The notes beneath the pieces are model-generated. The model worked only from the letters and a program-made list of their open reading frames with translations, did no database searches and was not told the DNA's origin. A stretch of 64,000 nt of DNA, taken from Rhizobium sp. Root274 (GTDB taxonomy: Bacteria > Pseudomonadota > Alphaproteobacteria > Rhizobiales > Rhizobiaceae). Positions 1 through 8,158 of the stretch are shown here, piece by piece. Each line of letters begins with the position of its first letter. Position 1 is the first letter of the stretch. Where the stretch lies: the NCBI RefSeq assembly GCF_001429245.1, contig NZ_LMJE01000007.1, forward strand, positions 783,127 through 847,126, in the 5' to 3' direction. The position numbers and the translations under genes were made by a program.

Positions 1-93
1 GAAGGCCTGCACGGCACCGCCTATGCCTTCGGCTTCATCGTGATCTCGGTCATGCTGTCCTGGTGGGTTTTGCGCCGAACCGGCATCCTTTAG
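1..93 (+). CDS. C-terminal end of a membrane protein (partial)
   Basis: The window opens inside a reading frame that ends at TAG 91-93. The last 30 residues include a hydrophobic stretch (FGFIVISVMLSWWVL) followed by RRTGIL, which reads as a final transmembrane helix with a positively charged end. The family cannot be named from so little sequence. It runs toward the convergent outer-membrane gene and shares the terminator at 105-130. Confidence 0.6.
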   Translation, partial: EGLHGTAYAFGFIVISVMLSWWVLRRTGIL

Positions 94-104
94 CGTCTTC
101 AAAC

Positions 105-130
105 GAAAAAGGGCCCCGTGGGGGGCCCTT
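105..130 (-). terminator. Intrinsic terminator between convergent genes
   Basis: A 9-bp inverted repeat (AAGGGCCCC / GGGGCCCTT, 4-nt loop) is flanked on the minus-strand exit side by a run of T. It suits termination of the outer-membrane gene and may also stop the upstream plus-strand gene. Confidence 0.8.
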
Positions 131-177
131 GAACCTGATCTCTCATATGGCTGCCGACTTGAGCCGGCACCTAGAGA

Positions 178-1017
178 TTATTTGTAGACGATCGGCTGCG
201 GCGGCGGCTCGTAAGCGACCGGCTGTTCGCAACCGCCGAAAACGTAACGTGCGCCGGCATGGATGTCGTGGCTGTAGAAGCCCTTGTCGTAGCCCGGGCC
301 ACCATTGGCCTGATAGCCGAACATGTCGCCACCCAGCGTCTGGCGGAAGCGATAACCGATGTCGGCCTTGACGTTGCAGGTCACGTCGATCGAGGCGCCA
401 GCCATCAGCTGATAGGCAAAGCGCCAGCTGCCCTTGCCGCCGTGTTCTTCGGTACCATCGCAACCGCCGCCATCGTCCTGGCAGGCGGTGTTACGCAAAT
501 TGTCCCACTTCACGTAGGAGCCACCGATGCCGGCGCCGACGTAAGGCGTGAAATAGGCATAGGATCCCAGATCAACATAGGCGTTGGCCATCAGCGTGTA
601 AGCTTTCATGGCGGCGAGATCGGTCGATGTGCAGGCTTCGAGCGGCGAGCCGCACTGGCCTGTCGTCGAGCCTCTAAAGTCTGACTTGAACATGTAGTCG
701 AATGTCAGATCGGTGCGCAGGTAGCTGTTGACCTGATAACCCACACCACCGCCGACAGTGAAATTGTCCTTGATCGAAGCAGTGGTGAAATCAGTGAGGC
801 TGCTGTTGGAGCCCTGGAAGTAGTCAGCTCCGCGCAGCTTGTTGATGCTGTAACCGAGATCACCTCGCAGATACCAGCCGGAGGCTTCCGAAACGGTGAC
901 TTCCGGAGCGTCGACATAGGGCTGCGGCTGCGGCTCAGGCTGATAAAGATCGGCAGAATGGGCTGCCGAACTTGCCAGCATGGCAACTGCAGCAACTGCA
1001 AGAATCATTTTGGTCAT
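178..1017 (-). CDS. Outer-membrane beta-barrel protein (Omp25/RopB-like opacity family)
   Basis: About 279 aa. The N-terminus MTKMILAVAAVAMLASSAAHSA is a signal peptide with an Ala-x-Ala-like cut site, followed by a Pro/Gln-rich linker and then alternating hydrophobic and aromatic strands (GWYLRGDLGYS, VGGGVGYQVNSYLRTDLTFD) typical of small porin-like barrels; the chain finishes near a GARYVFGG strand. A 5-residue upstream TTG extension is possible, but ATG at 1017 has GGAG ten bases upstream and starts the signal peptide properly. Family known for outer-membrane structure and surface exposure; the exact role here is not known. A CtrA-type box lies about 90 bases upstream. Confidence 0.85.
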   Translation of the reverse strand: MTKMILAVAAVAMLASSAAHSADLYQPEPQPQPYVDAPEVTVSEASGWYLRGDLGYSINKLRGADYFQGSNSSLTDFTTASIKDNFTVGGGVGYQVNSYLRTDLTFDYMFKSDFRGSTTGQCGSPLEACTSTDLAAMKAYTLMANAYVDLGSYAYFTPYVGAGIGGSYVKWDNLRNTACQDDGGGCDGTEEHGGKGSWRFAYQLMAGASIDVTCNVKADIGYRFRQTLGGDMFGYQANGGPGYDKGFYSHDIHAGARYVFGGCEQPVAYEPPPQPIVYK

Positions 1018-1105
1018 GACAGGAGACTCCAAAATCCCAGAGTTGTCTCATCAGGCCGTCTGCTGCCTGAGAATGTGAACTGCGAGGGATAATGGAGTGG
1101 AAAAG

Positions 1106-1120
1106 TTAAGTTCGGATTAA
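1106..1120. promoter_or_regulatory. CtrA-type binding box upstream of outer-membrane gene
   Basis: TTAA-GTTCGGA-TTAA is an exact match to the alphaproteobacterial CtrA consensus TTAA-N7-TTAA. It lies 89 bases before the ATG of the outer-membrane gene. A further TTAA lies at 1130-1133. CtrA dependence is inferred from the motif only. Confidence 0.55.
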
Positions 1121-1231
1121 CTACGGACGTTAACTATAGCCATCAAATATCGTGCGGACGCGATACTTCAAAGCGCAGTCTTCTCCGCGGATTCCTGCAG
1201 AAATTTGAAGTGGAAACGCGTCGCCGAGCCT

Positions 1232-1274
1232 GAAAAAAAGAAAGCCACCGCGCATCGTCTCATGACACGGTGGC
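1232..1274 (-). terminator. Intrinsic terminator of the LLM oxidoreductase
   Basis: On the minus strand GCCACCG...CGGTGGC forms a 7-bp stem with a long loop followed by TTTCTTTTTTTC, just after the stop codon of the oxidoreductase gene. Confidence 0.75.
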
Positions 1275-1290
1275 GAGGCTTGCGATGCAA

Positions 1291-2301
1291 CTATTCGGCC
1301 GCAACACCGATATCGGCGCGGTCGCGCAATTCGGCAAACAACTCGACCGAACGCAGCCGCGCATTGAGATCGTGGATCGGCGTCGAGACAATGATCTCGT
1401 CGGGCGCCACTTCCGCCATCAGCGCCTCGAGCTTGCGGGCCGCCGTATCGGACGAACCGACGATGGCATAACGCAACGTGTGTTCGACGCCGATCCTTTC
1501 AATCTCCGACCAGAAGCCGTCCATGCTCTCGACCGGTCGCGGAAACGGCCGGCGCACATTGCGTCTCAGATTGACGAATTGCTGCTGCGCCGAGGTGAAA
1601 AGGCGGGTTGCCTCCTGATCGGTGTCCGCGACAGCCGCCATCACGCCCACCATCACATGGGGAGACTGCAAGGCCTCTGACGGCTCGAAGCGCTGGCGGT
1701 AGATCTCCACCGCCTCGCCGAGCTGGTCGGGCGCGAAATGCGACGCAAAGGCGTAAGGCAGACCGAGTGCTGCGGCGAGATGCGCGCTGTAGAGGCTGGA
1801 GCCGAGCAACCAGATCGGCACATGGCTGCGCATGCCCGGCACTGCGAGCAGCCCTTGATCCTCCGTCGGCTCGCCAAGCAGCCGCTGCAACTCGATGATA
1901 TCATGCGGGAAACTTTCAACGCCCGCATCCATGTTGCGCCTCAAGGCACGGGCGGTCCGCATGTCGGTACCCGGTGCACGACCAAGACCGAGATCGACAC
2001 GCCCCGGAAAGAGCGCCTCCAGCGTGCCGAACTGCTCGGCAATGACGAGCGGCGAATGGTTGGGCAACATGATGCCGCCCGAGCCGATGCGGATGGTCGA
2101 GGTCCCTGCCCCGACATGGGCAATCACGATGGATGTCGCGGCACTCGCGATGCCGGGCATGCCATGATGCTCGGCGAGCCAGAAGCGCTGATAGCCATTC
2201 GCTTCCGCCACCTGCGCCAGCCGTCGCGACGCATCCAGCGCATCGCGGACCGAATGACCCTCGGCGATCGGCGAAAGGTCGAGAATGGAGAAGGGGATCA
2301 T
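1291..2301 (-). CDS. Luciferase-like (LLM class) flavin-dependent oxidoreductase
   Basis: 336 aa, full length for the bacterial luciferase-like superfamily. The N-terminus [15 protein letters not shown], the block [11 protein letters not shown] (residues about 40-50), [23 protein letters not shown] (about 93-115) and GLGRAPGTD are the conserved TIM-barrel blocks of the MsnO8/YhbW-type branch, which use reduced FMN and oxygen on substrates that cannot be named from sequence. It is a single gene with its own terminator, divergent from ruvC across a 153-base AT-rich gap. Substrate unknown. Confidence 0.88.
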   Translation of the reverse strand: MIPFSILDLSPIAEGHSVRDALDASRRLAQVAEANGYQRFWLAEHHGMPGIASAATSIVIAHVGAGTSTIRIGSGGIMLPNHSPLVIAEQFGTLEALFPGRVDLGLGRAPGTDMRTARALRRNMDAGVESFPHDIIELQRLLGEPTEDQGLLAVPGMRSHVPIWLLGSSLYSAHLAAALGLPYAFASHFAPDQLGEAVEIYRQRFEPSEALQSPHVMVGVMAAVADTDQEATRLFTSAQQQFVNLRRNVRRPFPRPVESMDGFWSEIERIGVEHTLRYAIVGSSDTAARKLEALMAEVAPDEIIVSTPIHDLNARLRSVELFAELRDRADIGVAAE

Positions 2302-2454
2302 GGCATCAATCCTGTGCTGCGTTCGTCTCTGTCATGTAGTCAGCCGGGCGCCGCAGCCCAAGAGGTGACGATAATAAATTATAATCACTTTCGATGTTTT
2401 TGCTTTGTTCACATTTCACTGGCACTGATCGGCCATTCTGAACTAGGGTTTCCC

Positions 2455-2967
2455 ATGTCTTCCACGATTCGCATCATCGGCATAGATCCCGGGCTCCGTC
2501 GCTGCGGTTGGGGCGTCATCGAGACGCTGGGCAACTCCCTGCGCTTCGTCGCCTCCGGTACCGTGACCTCCGACGGCGACATGGATCTGGCCTCGCGCCT
2601 GTGCCAGTTGCATGACGGCCTGGCCGAGGTCGTCCATGCCTACGCACCGGATGAGGCGGCCGTCGAGCAGACCTTCGTCAACAAGGACGCGGTCGCAACC
2701 CTGAAGCTCGGCCAGGCCCGCGGCATCGCCATGCTGGTCCCCGCCCGTGCCGGACTTCCTGTCGCCGAATATGCGCCGAACGCCGTGAAAAAAGCAGTCA
2801 TCGGCGTCGGCCACGGCGAAAAAGCACAGATCCACATGATGCTGAAGATCCTGATGCCCAAGGCCGAATTCAAGGGCAACGACGCCGCCGACGCGCTCGC
2901 CATCGCTATCTGCCACGCCCACAACAGAGGCGGCGAGCGCATGCGCAAGGTCCTCGCCTCCGCCTGA
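2455..2967 (+). CDS. ruvC: Holliday junction resolvase RuvC
   Basis: 170 aa, normal length. RuvC cuts Holliday junctions processed by the RuvAB branch-migration motor. The fold and acidic catalytic residues are visible: [13 protein letters not shown] (Asp near residue 10), AVEQTF (Glu near 69), and [14 protein letters not shown] (two Asp near 143-146). The start ATG 2455 matches the family N-terminus; the longer upstream reading frame is noise. In relatives ruvC is usually directly followed by ruvA and ruvB; here a TA pair intervenes before ruvA. Confidence 0.96.
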   Translation: MSSTIRIIGIDPGLRRCGWGVIETLGNSLRFVASGTVTSDGDMDLASRLCQLHDGLAEVVHAYAPDEAAVEQTFVNKDAVATLKLGQARGIAMLVPARAGLPVAEYAPNAVKKAVIGVGHGEKAQIHMMLKILMPKAEFKGNDAADALAIAICHAHNRGGERMRKVLASA

Positions 2968-2974
2968 TTTGTTC

Positions 2975-3022
2975 TTGACTTGTTCCATTTGCGTTGATAG
3001 GTAATACCCTAGAGGTATTACC
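2975..3022 (+). promoter_or_regulatory. Promoter and palindromic operator of TA module 1
   Basis: A perfect 9-bp inverted repeat GGTAATACC-ctaga-GGTATTACC occupies 3000-3022 and ends on the base before the antitoxin ATG at 3023. A TTGACT -35-like hexamer sits at 2975-2980, so the palindrome would cover the -10/start region. This is the usual arrangement for TA autorepression by the antitoxin or TA complex. The half site includes the GAGGT used as ribosome binding site. Confidence 0.7.
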
Positions 3023-3283
3023 ATGCGCGTTACCGAAAAAGGTCAGGTCACTATCCCCAAGGAGATCCGCGATCGGCTCGACATCAAGCCGGGCTCGAAC
3101 GTCGATTTCGTTGTTGCCGAGGACGGCGTCATGCTGGTCAAGAACGGCGATGCCAGCGATATATTCAAGGATTTCGACGCCTGGGCGAGAAGTGTCGAGG
3201 GGACTTTCGACACCAATGGCATGACCTCAGACGAATATGTCGACTGGCTGCGAGGACCGCGTGATGACCTCAACCATCATTGA
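3023..3283 (+). CDS. AbrB/SpoVT-like antitoxin of TA module 1 (VapB/MazE type)
   Basis: 86 aa. The first 45 residues (VTEKGQVTIPKEIRDRL, then PGSNVDFVV) are a swapped-hairpin AbrB DNA-binding domain. The acidic C-terminal tail (DIFKDFDAWARSVEGTFDT, DEYVDWLRG) is the expected toxin-binding segment. It overlaps the downstream PIN toxin by 20 bases, implying translational coupling. It has its own promoter/operator, so it need not depend on ruvC transcription. The role, neutralising the toxin and repressing the operon, is inferred from the family. Confidence 0.88.
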   Translation: MRVTEKGQVTIPKEIRDRLDIKPGSNVDFVVAEDGVMLVKNGDASDIFKDFDAWARSVEGTFDTNGMTSDEYVDWLRGPRDDLNHH

Positions 3284-3683
3284 CACCAATGCACTGATCA
3301 ATGTGCTCGGGCATGACAGCGCGTCGCGGGCGTGGTCGGTGAACGCAATGCGCCGCTGCTTCGAGGAGGGGCCGCTGGTGATCAACCCGGTCATCTGGTC
3401 GGAGTTGGCTGCCTCGCCGTTGAGCGAGCAACAGCTCAGCCAGGCGCTCGATTGGCTCGACCTGAAGAAAGAACCCTTGTCCTATGAAGTGGCCTTCCGC
3501 GCGGGCAAGGCCCATCTGTTCTACCGACGAAACGGCGGGCAGCGCGAGCGCACCCTCCCCGACTTTTTCATCGGTGCGCATGCCGCCGTGCGTTCTCATC
3601 GCCTTCTGACGAGAGATGCCGCACGTTACCGCAGCTATTTCCCGGATATCGACATCATCTCCCCCAAAACCCATCCCCTGTAA
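3264..3683 (+). CDS. PIN-domain toxin of TA module 1 (VapC family)
   Basis: 139 aa from ATG 3264 (a GTG three bases earlier is possible). PIN ribonucleases use a cluster of acidic residues: here the N-terminal [11 protein letters not shown] (Asp near 6), WSELAASP (Glu near 50) and [10 protein letters not shown] with TRDAARY (two Asp near 104 and 121). All are present, so the toxin looks intact. VapC toxins cut tRNA or rRNA; the target here cannot be told. The gene begins inside the antitoxin and ends 16 bases before ruvA. Confidence 0.88.
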   Translation: MTSTIIDTNALINVLGHDSASRAWSVNAMRRCFEEGPLVINPVIWSELAASPLSEQQLSQALDWLDLKKEPLSYEVAFRAGKAHLFYRRNGGQRERTLPDFFIGAHAAVRSHRLLTRDAARYRSYFPDIDIISPKTHPL

Positions 3684-3699
3684 CGCGACGGACTTATCC

Positions 3700-4317
3700 A
3701 TGATCGGCAAACTCAAAGGCACCATCGATGAGATCGGCGACGATTACGTCCTCGTCGACGTCCACGGCGTCTGCTACGTCGCCCACTGCTCCTCGCGCAC
3801 CCTCGGTCGGATCGGCTCGGCGGGTGAAGCGGTGGTGCTGTTCATCGAAACCTATGTGCGCGAAGACCAGCTGAAACTCTTCGGCTTCATGAGCGCGCTG
3901 GAGAGGGAATGGTTCAATCTCCTGCAAAGCGTCCAGGGCGTCGGCGCGAAGGTGGCGCTCGCCGTCCTCTCCACCCTCACGCCGTCGGAACTGGCCAATG
4001 CCATCGCTCTACAGGATAAGGCGGCAATCTCCCGCGCCCCCGGCGTCGGACCGAAGGTGGCGCTCCGCCTCGTCACCGAATTGAAAAACAAGGCCCCGGC
4101 CTTTGCCGGCGAAGCCTCTGCCAATATCGGTCTGAAGCAGGAACTTGGCGAAGGCGTCGCCTCAGCCCCCGTTTCCGATGCCGTCTCGGCGCTCACCAAT
4201 CTCGGTTATTCGCGCGATCAAGCGGCCAATGCCGTGGCAGCGGCCTTGAAGAACGGAGGAGAAGGCGGTGATAGCGCCAAGCTGATCCGGTTGGGGCTGA
4301 AAGAGCTGTCGCGGTAG
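3700..4317 (+). CDS. ruvA: Holliday junction DNA helicase subunit RuvA
   Basis: 205 aa. RuvA is the tetrameric junction-binding protein that loads RuvB. The OB-fold N-terminus [21 protein letters not shown], the [14 protein letters not shown] block, the two helix-hairpin-helix repeats ([13 protein letters not shown] near residues 73-85 and [13 protein letters not shown] near 108-120) and the C-terminal RuvB-binding domain ([13 protein letters not shown]) are all present. The start at ATG 3700 follows the family. It lies between two TA pairs rather than beside ruvC and ruvB. Confidence 0.97.
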   Translation: MIGKLKGTIDEIGDDYVLVDVHGVCYVAHCSSRTLGRIGSAGEAVVLFIETYVREDQLKLFGFMSALEREWFNLLQSVQGVGAKVALAVLSTLTPSELANAIALQDKAAISRAPGVGPKVALRLVTELKNKAPAFAGEASANIGLKQELGEGVASAPVSDAVSALTNLGYSRDQAANAVAAALKNGGEGGDSAKLIRLGLKELSR

Positions 4318-4331
4318 GAATTGGTCGATAG

Positions 4332-4355
4332 ACGAGATACTGATATGCTTCTCGT
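4332..4355. promoter_or_regulatory. Weak inverted repeat upstream of TA module 2
   Basis: The 62-base gap between ruvA and antitoxin 2 holds ACGAG...CTCGT with a 14-base spacer, about 25 bases before the antitoxin ATG, and a strong ribosome binding site GAGGAGG at 4367-4373. It could be a TA operator, but the repeat is short and unsupported otherwise. Confidence 0.3.
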
Positions 4356-4379
4356 AAGAATTCCTTGAGGAGGTAAGAC

Positions 4380-4664
4380 ATGGGTGCCTTTACCACGATG
4401 ACCTCGAAAGGTCAGATCACGATCCCAAGTGAAGTGCGCGAAGAGCTGAAGCTCGAGCCGGGAACATGCTTCTATGTCTCCGCACGTAACGGTCAGGTCG
4501 TGGCGATCCCGAAAAACATCAGGCTCGCAGATTTGGCTGGCATCCTCGGCACGCCCCCGTCTGGCATCAGCCTGTCCATCGACGAGATGGACGAGGCTAT
4601 TGCCAAGACGGTGTCCGAAGACGATGAGCGGATTAAACGCGAATGGTCGGAGACGCAGGTGTGA
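4380..4664 (+). CDS. AbrB/SpoVT-like antitoxin of TA module 2
   Basis: 94 aa. The N-terminal TTMTSKGQITIPSEVREEL and PGTCFYVSARNGQVVAIP segments are an AbrB-type DNA-binding domain; the C-terminal half (LSIDEMDEAIAKTVSEDDE) is acidic and suits toxin binding. It has a strong GAGGAGG ribosome binding site seven bases before the ATG. Its stop overlaps the GTG start of the PIN toxin as GTGA. It shares only the AbrB core with antitoxin 1, so the two modules are not a recent tandem duplication. Confidence 0.88.
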   Translation: MGAFTTMTSKGQITIPSEVREELKLEPGTCFYVSARNGQVVAIPKNIRLADLAGILGTPPSGISLSIDEMDEAIAKTVSEDDERIKREWSETQV

Positions 4665-5056
4665 TTGGCATCGATACCAATATTCTGGTTCGATTTCTGG
4701 TTGACGATGACCCCACCCAGAACGCTTTGGCGCGCAGTTTCCTTTCAGCAAAAACGGCCGAGGACCCGGCTTATGTCAGTGCAATCGTCATCGCGGAAAC
4801 CGTCTGGATCCTGCACAACACGATGAAATACCAAATGTCCACCGTGGTTGAGCTTCTTCAAAGCCTCCTAGCGGCAGATGGCCTCGTCATCGAATACACG
4901 GAAGAACTCGACGCCCTGCTGAGCACTGGTCAACCCCTGGCCGATCTGGCGGACCACCTGATCGCGTGGGCGGCAAAACGTGCGGGAGCCCGCACCACCC
5001 TGACCTTCGACAAACGCGCCGCCTCTCGCGTGCCCGGCATGGAACTTCTCGCATGA
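4661..5056 (+). CDS. PIN-domain toxin of TA module 2 (VapC family)
   Basis: 131 aa from GTG 4661, chosen because it overlaps the antitoxin stop (GTGA) and gives the family-typical N-terminus [18 protein letters not shown]; an ATG at 4643 would add six residues. Acidic PIN residues are present: IDTN (Asp near 4), IVIAETVW (Glu near 42), [14 protein letters not shown] (Asp near 96) and TFDKRA (Asp near 117). The toxin looks intact. Its TGA stop overlaps the ATG of ruvB (ATGA), so ribosomes finishing the toxin could start RuvB. Confidence 0.88.
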   Translation: MIGIDTNILVRFLVDDDPTQNALARSFLSAKTAEDPAYVSAIVIAETVWILHNTMKYQMSTVVELLQSLLAADGLVIEYTEELDALLSTGQPLADLADHLIAWAAKRAGARTTLTFDKRAASRVPGMELLA

Positions 5057-6093
5057 TGACCAACAATCCGATCCTGACGCCGGAAAAACGCGGCGAAGAT
5101 CTCGATGCGGCACTCCGCCCGCAGACGCTCGACGATTTTACCGGACAGGCGGAAGCCCGCGCCAACCTGAAGATCTTCATCGAGGCCGCCAAGAACCGCG
5201 GCGAGGCGCTGGATCACGTCCTCTTCGTGGGCCCGCCGGGGCTCGGCAAGACGACGCTTGCCCAGATCATGGCAAAGGAACTCGGGGTCAACTTCCGCTC
5301 GACCTCGGGCCCCGTCATCGCCAAGGCCGGTGATCTCGCGGCTCTTCTCACCAATCTCGAAGAGCGTGACGTGCTCTTCATCGACGAGATCCATCGCCTG
5401 AGCCCCGCCGTCGAGGAAATCCTCTATCCGGCCATGGAAGATTTCCAGCTCGACCTGATCATCGGCGAAGGCCCCGCCGCCCGCTCGGTGAAGATCGACC
5501 TGTCGAAATTCACCTTGGTGGCGGCCACCACCCGGCTAGGCCTTTTGACGACCCCGCTGCGTGACCGCTTCGGCATTCCGGTGCGCCTGAACTTCTACAC
5601 CGTCGAGGAACTGGAATCGATCGTCCGCCGTGGCGCCCGCCTCTTGAACCTGCCGATGACCGAAGACGGCGCCCGCGAAGTCGCCCGCCGCGCTCGTGGT
5701 ACGCCCCGCATCGCCGGCCGTCTACTCCGCCGTGTGCGTGATTTCGCCGAAGTCGCCCGCGCAGAAGCCGTCACCCGCGAGATTGCCGACGAGGCTCTGA
5801 CCCGCCTCAACGTCGACAATATGGGGCTCGACCAGCTCGACATGCGCTATCTCTCGATGATCGCCGTCAACTTCGGCGGCGGCCCGGTCGGCATCGAAAC
5901 CATCGCCGCCGGCCTCTCCGAACCCCGCGACGCGATTGAGGACATCATCGAGCCCTACATGATCCAGCAGGGTTTCATCCAGCGCACCCCGCGTGGCCGT
6001 GTTTTGACCGCAAATGCATGGAAGCATTTAGGCCTGCAGCCGCCGAAGGACTTGGAGGCCGCGCAATTCCGGCTGACGCTCGAGGATGACTGA
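5053..6093 (+). CDS. ruvB: Holliday junction ATP-dependent helicase RuvB
   Basis: 346 aa AAA+ motor that drives branch migration with RuvA. Walker [10 protein letters not shown] (near residues 64-72), Walker [10 protein letters not shown] (near 109-117), sensor [10 protein letters not shown], arginine finger region and the C-terminal winged helix ([18 protein letters not shown]) are present. The ATG at 5053 overlaps the toxin-2 stop; a second ATG at 5056 is an alternative. No clear Shine-Dalgarno sequence separates them, consistent with coupled translation from the toxin gene. Confidence 0.97.
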   Translation: MMTNNPILTPEKRGEDLDAALRPQTLDDFTGQAEARANLKIFIEAAKNRGEALDHVLFVGPPGLGKTTLAQIMAKELGVNFRSTSGPVIAKAGDLAALLTNLEERDVLFIDEIHRLSPAVEEILYPAMEDFQLDLIIGEGPAARSVKIDLSKFTLVAATTRLGLLTTPLRDRFGIPVRLNFYTVEELESIVRRGARLLNLPMTEDGAREVARRARGTPRIAGRLLRRVRDFAEVARAEAVTREIADEALTRLNVDNMGLDQLDMRYLSMIAVNFGGGPVGIETIAAGLSEPRDAIEDIIEPYMIQQGFIQRTPRGRVLTANAWKHLGLQPPKDLEAAQFRLTLEDD

Positions 6094-6999
6094 ATGATCA
6101 CACGGCGGGGGCTCATGAAGCTCTTCGGAGCGGGGTTCCTGAGCCTGATCGCAACGGCGGCCTATCCCTTCACAGAAGTCTTCCGGCGCCCGGAGATCCG
6201 TCGATACGCTTTGACGCCAAAGAACTGGCCGTCGGGATTAAGGCTGCGTGTGGCCGTCCTGGCCGATTTCCATGCGTGTGAACCGTGGATGGACGTGTCG
6301 AGGATCGAGTCGATCTGCGCGATGGCGAACGGGTTGGAGCCGGATATCTGTCTCCTTCTCGGCGACTATGCAGCCGGGACCAACGTCGTTAGCGACTATG
6401 TTGATGCAGTGGACTGGGCGTCCGCACTTGCGACCCTTCGCGCACCGCTCGGCGTCCACGCCATTCTTGGCAATCACGATTACTGGGAGGACCTCGCCTT
6501 TCAGCGAGATCCCTCCACCGGCAACATTGCCACGAAGGCTCTGCAGCAGGCGGGCATCGCAACCTACATCAACGAGGCTGTGCGACTGGAAAAGGATGGC
6601 CAGCCATTCTGGATCGCGGGCCTCGGCGATCAGATGGCCCTCCGCCCCGGCCAGCAGTTCAACCGTAAGACCATGGCCGGTATCGATGACCTGGCAGCAA
6701 CCATGCGTCATGTGACCGACGAAGCGCCTATCATCCTGATGGTGCACGAACCCGATATCTTTCCCGAAGTGACCGATCACGTAAGCTTGACCCTCTGCGG
6801 TCACACCCATGGCGGCCAGATCAATCTCTTCGGTTGGCATCCCGTCGCGGCGTCGCGCGGTTCCTGGCGCTACCCTGGCGGCCACTTTCATGAGCAAGAT
6901 CGGCACCTCATTATCTCGCGCGGTCTCGGCTGCTCCTTCCTTCCGATCAGGATAGGTGTCAGACCGGAAATCCTCCTGCTCGAACTGGGGTCCGCCTGA
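6094..6999 (+). CDS. Calcineurin-like metallophosphoesterase
   Basis: 301 aa. An N-terminal MITRRGLMKLFGAGFLSLIATAAYP segment resembles a twin-arginine or membrane-anchor signal. Metallophosphoesterase motifs follow: VLADFHAC (D-x-H near residues 55-57), LLLGDYA (GD near 88), AILGNHDYW (GNHD near 124), MVHEPDIF and LCGHTHGGQ (GHTH near 230). The family hydrolyses phosphoesters, for example of nucleotides or UDP-diacylglucosamine; the substrate here is unknown. ATG 6094 follows the ruvB stop with no gap, and the stop overlaps the Nudix start (TGATG). Confidence 0.88.
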   Translation: MITRRGLMKLFGAGFLSLIATAAYPFTEVFRRPEIRRYALTPKNWPSGLRLRVAVLADFHACEPWMDVSRIESICAMANGLEPDICLLLGDYAAGTNVVSDYVDAVDWASALATLRAPLGVHAILGNHDYWEDLAFQRDPSTGNIATKALQQAGIATYINEAVRLEKDGQPFWIAGLGDQMALRPGQQFNRKTMAGIDDLAATMRHVTDEAPIILMVHEPDIFPEVTDHVSLTLCGHTHGGQINLFGWHPVAASRGSWRYPGGHFHEQDRHLIISRGLGCSFLPIRIGVRPEILLLELGSA

Positions 7000-7508
7000 T
7001 GTCCAAACGCACCCTGATCACCATCAAGGATGGCAAGCGACGGTTCAACCACCGGATCGCCGGCCTCGCCTTCCGCGACGGTCACGTGCTCGTCCACCGC
7101 GCCACCCACGAGACCTTCTGGACCTTTCCCGGTGGTCGTGCTGAGATCGGTGAGACCTCGACCGAGACGCTCGCGCGCGAAATGCAGGAAGAACTGGGTG
7201 TTGAGGCGGTCGTCGGCCCCCTCCTCTGGATCGTCGAGAACTTTTTCGATTACGAAGGCAAGGCCTGGCACGAACTCGGCTTATACTACCGAATGGAAAT
7301 CCCGGAGCACTTCCCCTTCCACCCCTTTGACATCGTCCACCGCAACGAGGATGGCAAGAACAGCCTGGAGTTCAAATGGGTACCCGCCACCCGAGATGCT
7401 CTGATGGCCCTCGACATCCCGCCCTATTTCATTGCCGACGAGATCGAAAACCTGCCGGCCTCGCCCAAACACGTCGTCTGGCATGACGGAGATCTGGACA
7501 CGCCATGA
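6999..7508 (+). CDS. Nudix hydrolase
   Basis: 169 aa. The Nudix box is complete: G-RAEIG-E-TSTETLA-RE-MQ-EELG near residues 47-69, matching G-x5-E-x7-R-E-U-x-E-E-x-G-U. These enzymes hydrolyse nucleoside diphosphates linked to another group, often housecleaning of damaged nucleotides; the substrate cannot be named. Start and stop both overlap their neighbours by one to four bases, so it is co-translated with the phosphoesterase and the DinB-like gene. Confidence 0.9.
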   Translation: MSKRTLITIKDGKRRFNHRIAGLAFRDGHVLVHRATHETFWTFPGGRAEIGETSTETLAREMQEELGVEAVVGPLLWIVENFFDYEGKAWHELGLYYRMEIPEHFPFHPFDIVHRNEDGKNSLEFKWVPATRDALMALDIPPYFIADEIENLPASPKHVVWHDGDLDTP

Positions 7509-8071
7509 CCGACGCCCTCAGGTTCATTCGCAAGCTCGCTTTCGCCAATATGCTGGCGAATGACCGTCTGCACGAGACTGTCGCCAACCTACAGCCCGGC
7601 GAATTCGAGGCGCCCCGCACCGGCTTCTTTCCCTCATTGGTCGCAACCCTCAATCACATCCTGATCATCGACTGGTTCTACATCGACGCGCTGGAAGGTG
7701 GCACGCTCGGCCCTAAGGCCTGGGAGAACCAGATCCCCTTCCCGAACGCGGCAGACCTCCGCGCATCGCAACTGGCATCCGACCGACGGCTGCTGGCACT
7801 CTGCCAAGCGCTGCGCGATCACGACCCCGCCCGCCCCGTCCATATCCACCGGACCGGCCGCATTCAGGTGGAGCGGATGGACGACGTGCTCTCGCACCTC
7901 TTCCAGCACCAGACCCATCATCGCGGCCAGGCCCATGCCATGCTGTCGGGCACCAGCATCAGGCCACCGCAGATCGATGAATTCATCGTCGCCGATGATG
8001 CGGCAAGCCGGGCGGATGCCATGGTACGGCTGGGACTGACCGAAGCCGAGGTCATGCAACTGGACAGGTGA
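7505..8071 (+). CDS. DinB/YfiT-family putative metal-dependent protein
   Basis: 188 aa. The four-helix DinB fold uses three His to hold a metal: here LNHILIIDW (near residue 47) and HLFQHQTHHRGQAH (near 130-143) supply them. Bacterial DinB-like proteins include thiol-dependent transferases and proteins of unknown role induced by DNA damage. ATG overlaps the Nudix stop (ATGA). It closes the ruvB-led run of overlapping genes. Confidence 0.88.
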   Translation: MTDALRFIRKLAFANMLANDRLHETVANLQPGEFEAPRTGFFPSLVATLNHILIIDWFYIDALEGGTLGPKAWENQIPFPNAADLRASQLASDRRLLALCQALRDHDPARPVHIHRTGRIQVERMDDVLSHLFQHQTHHRGQAHAMLSGTSIRPPQIDEFIVADDAASRADAMVRLGLTEAEVMQLDR

Positions 8072-8158
8072 GCCTGTCATGCGCTAGCGAGCGGTGCATT
8101 CTGCCTCTGACGACCGCTTAAGTTCGCGGGCCTTCAGACCCCGCCTCGGAGAACCGCC

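Noticed and set aside
1738..2454. Long N-terminal extension of the ruvC reading frame
   Set aside because: The extension overlaps the oxidoreductase gene on the other strand and has no RuvC homology; the family start is ATG 2455.
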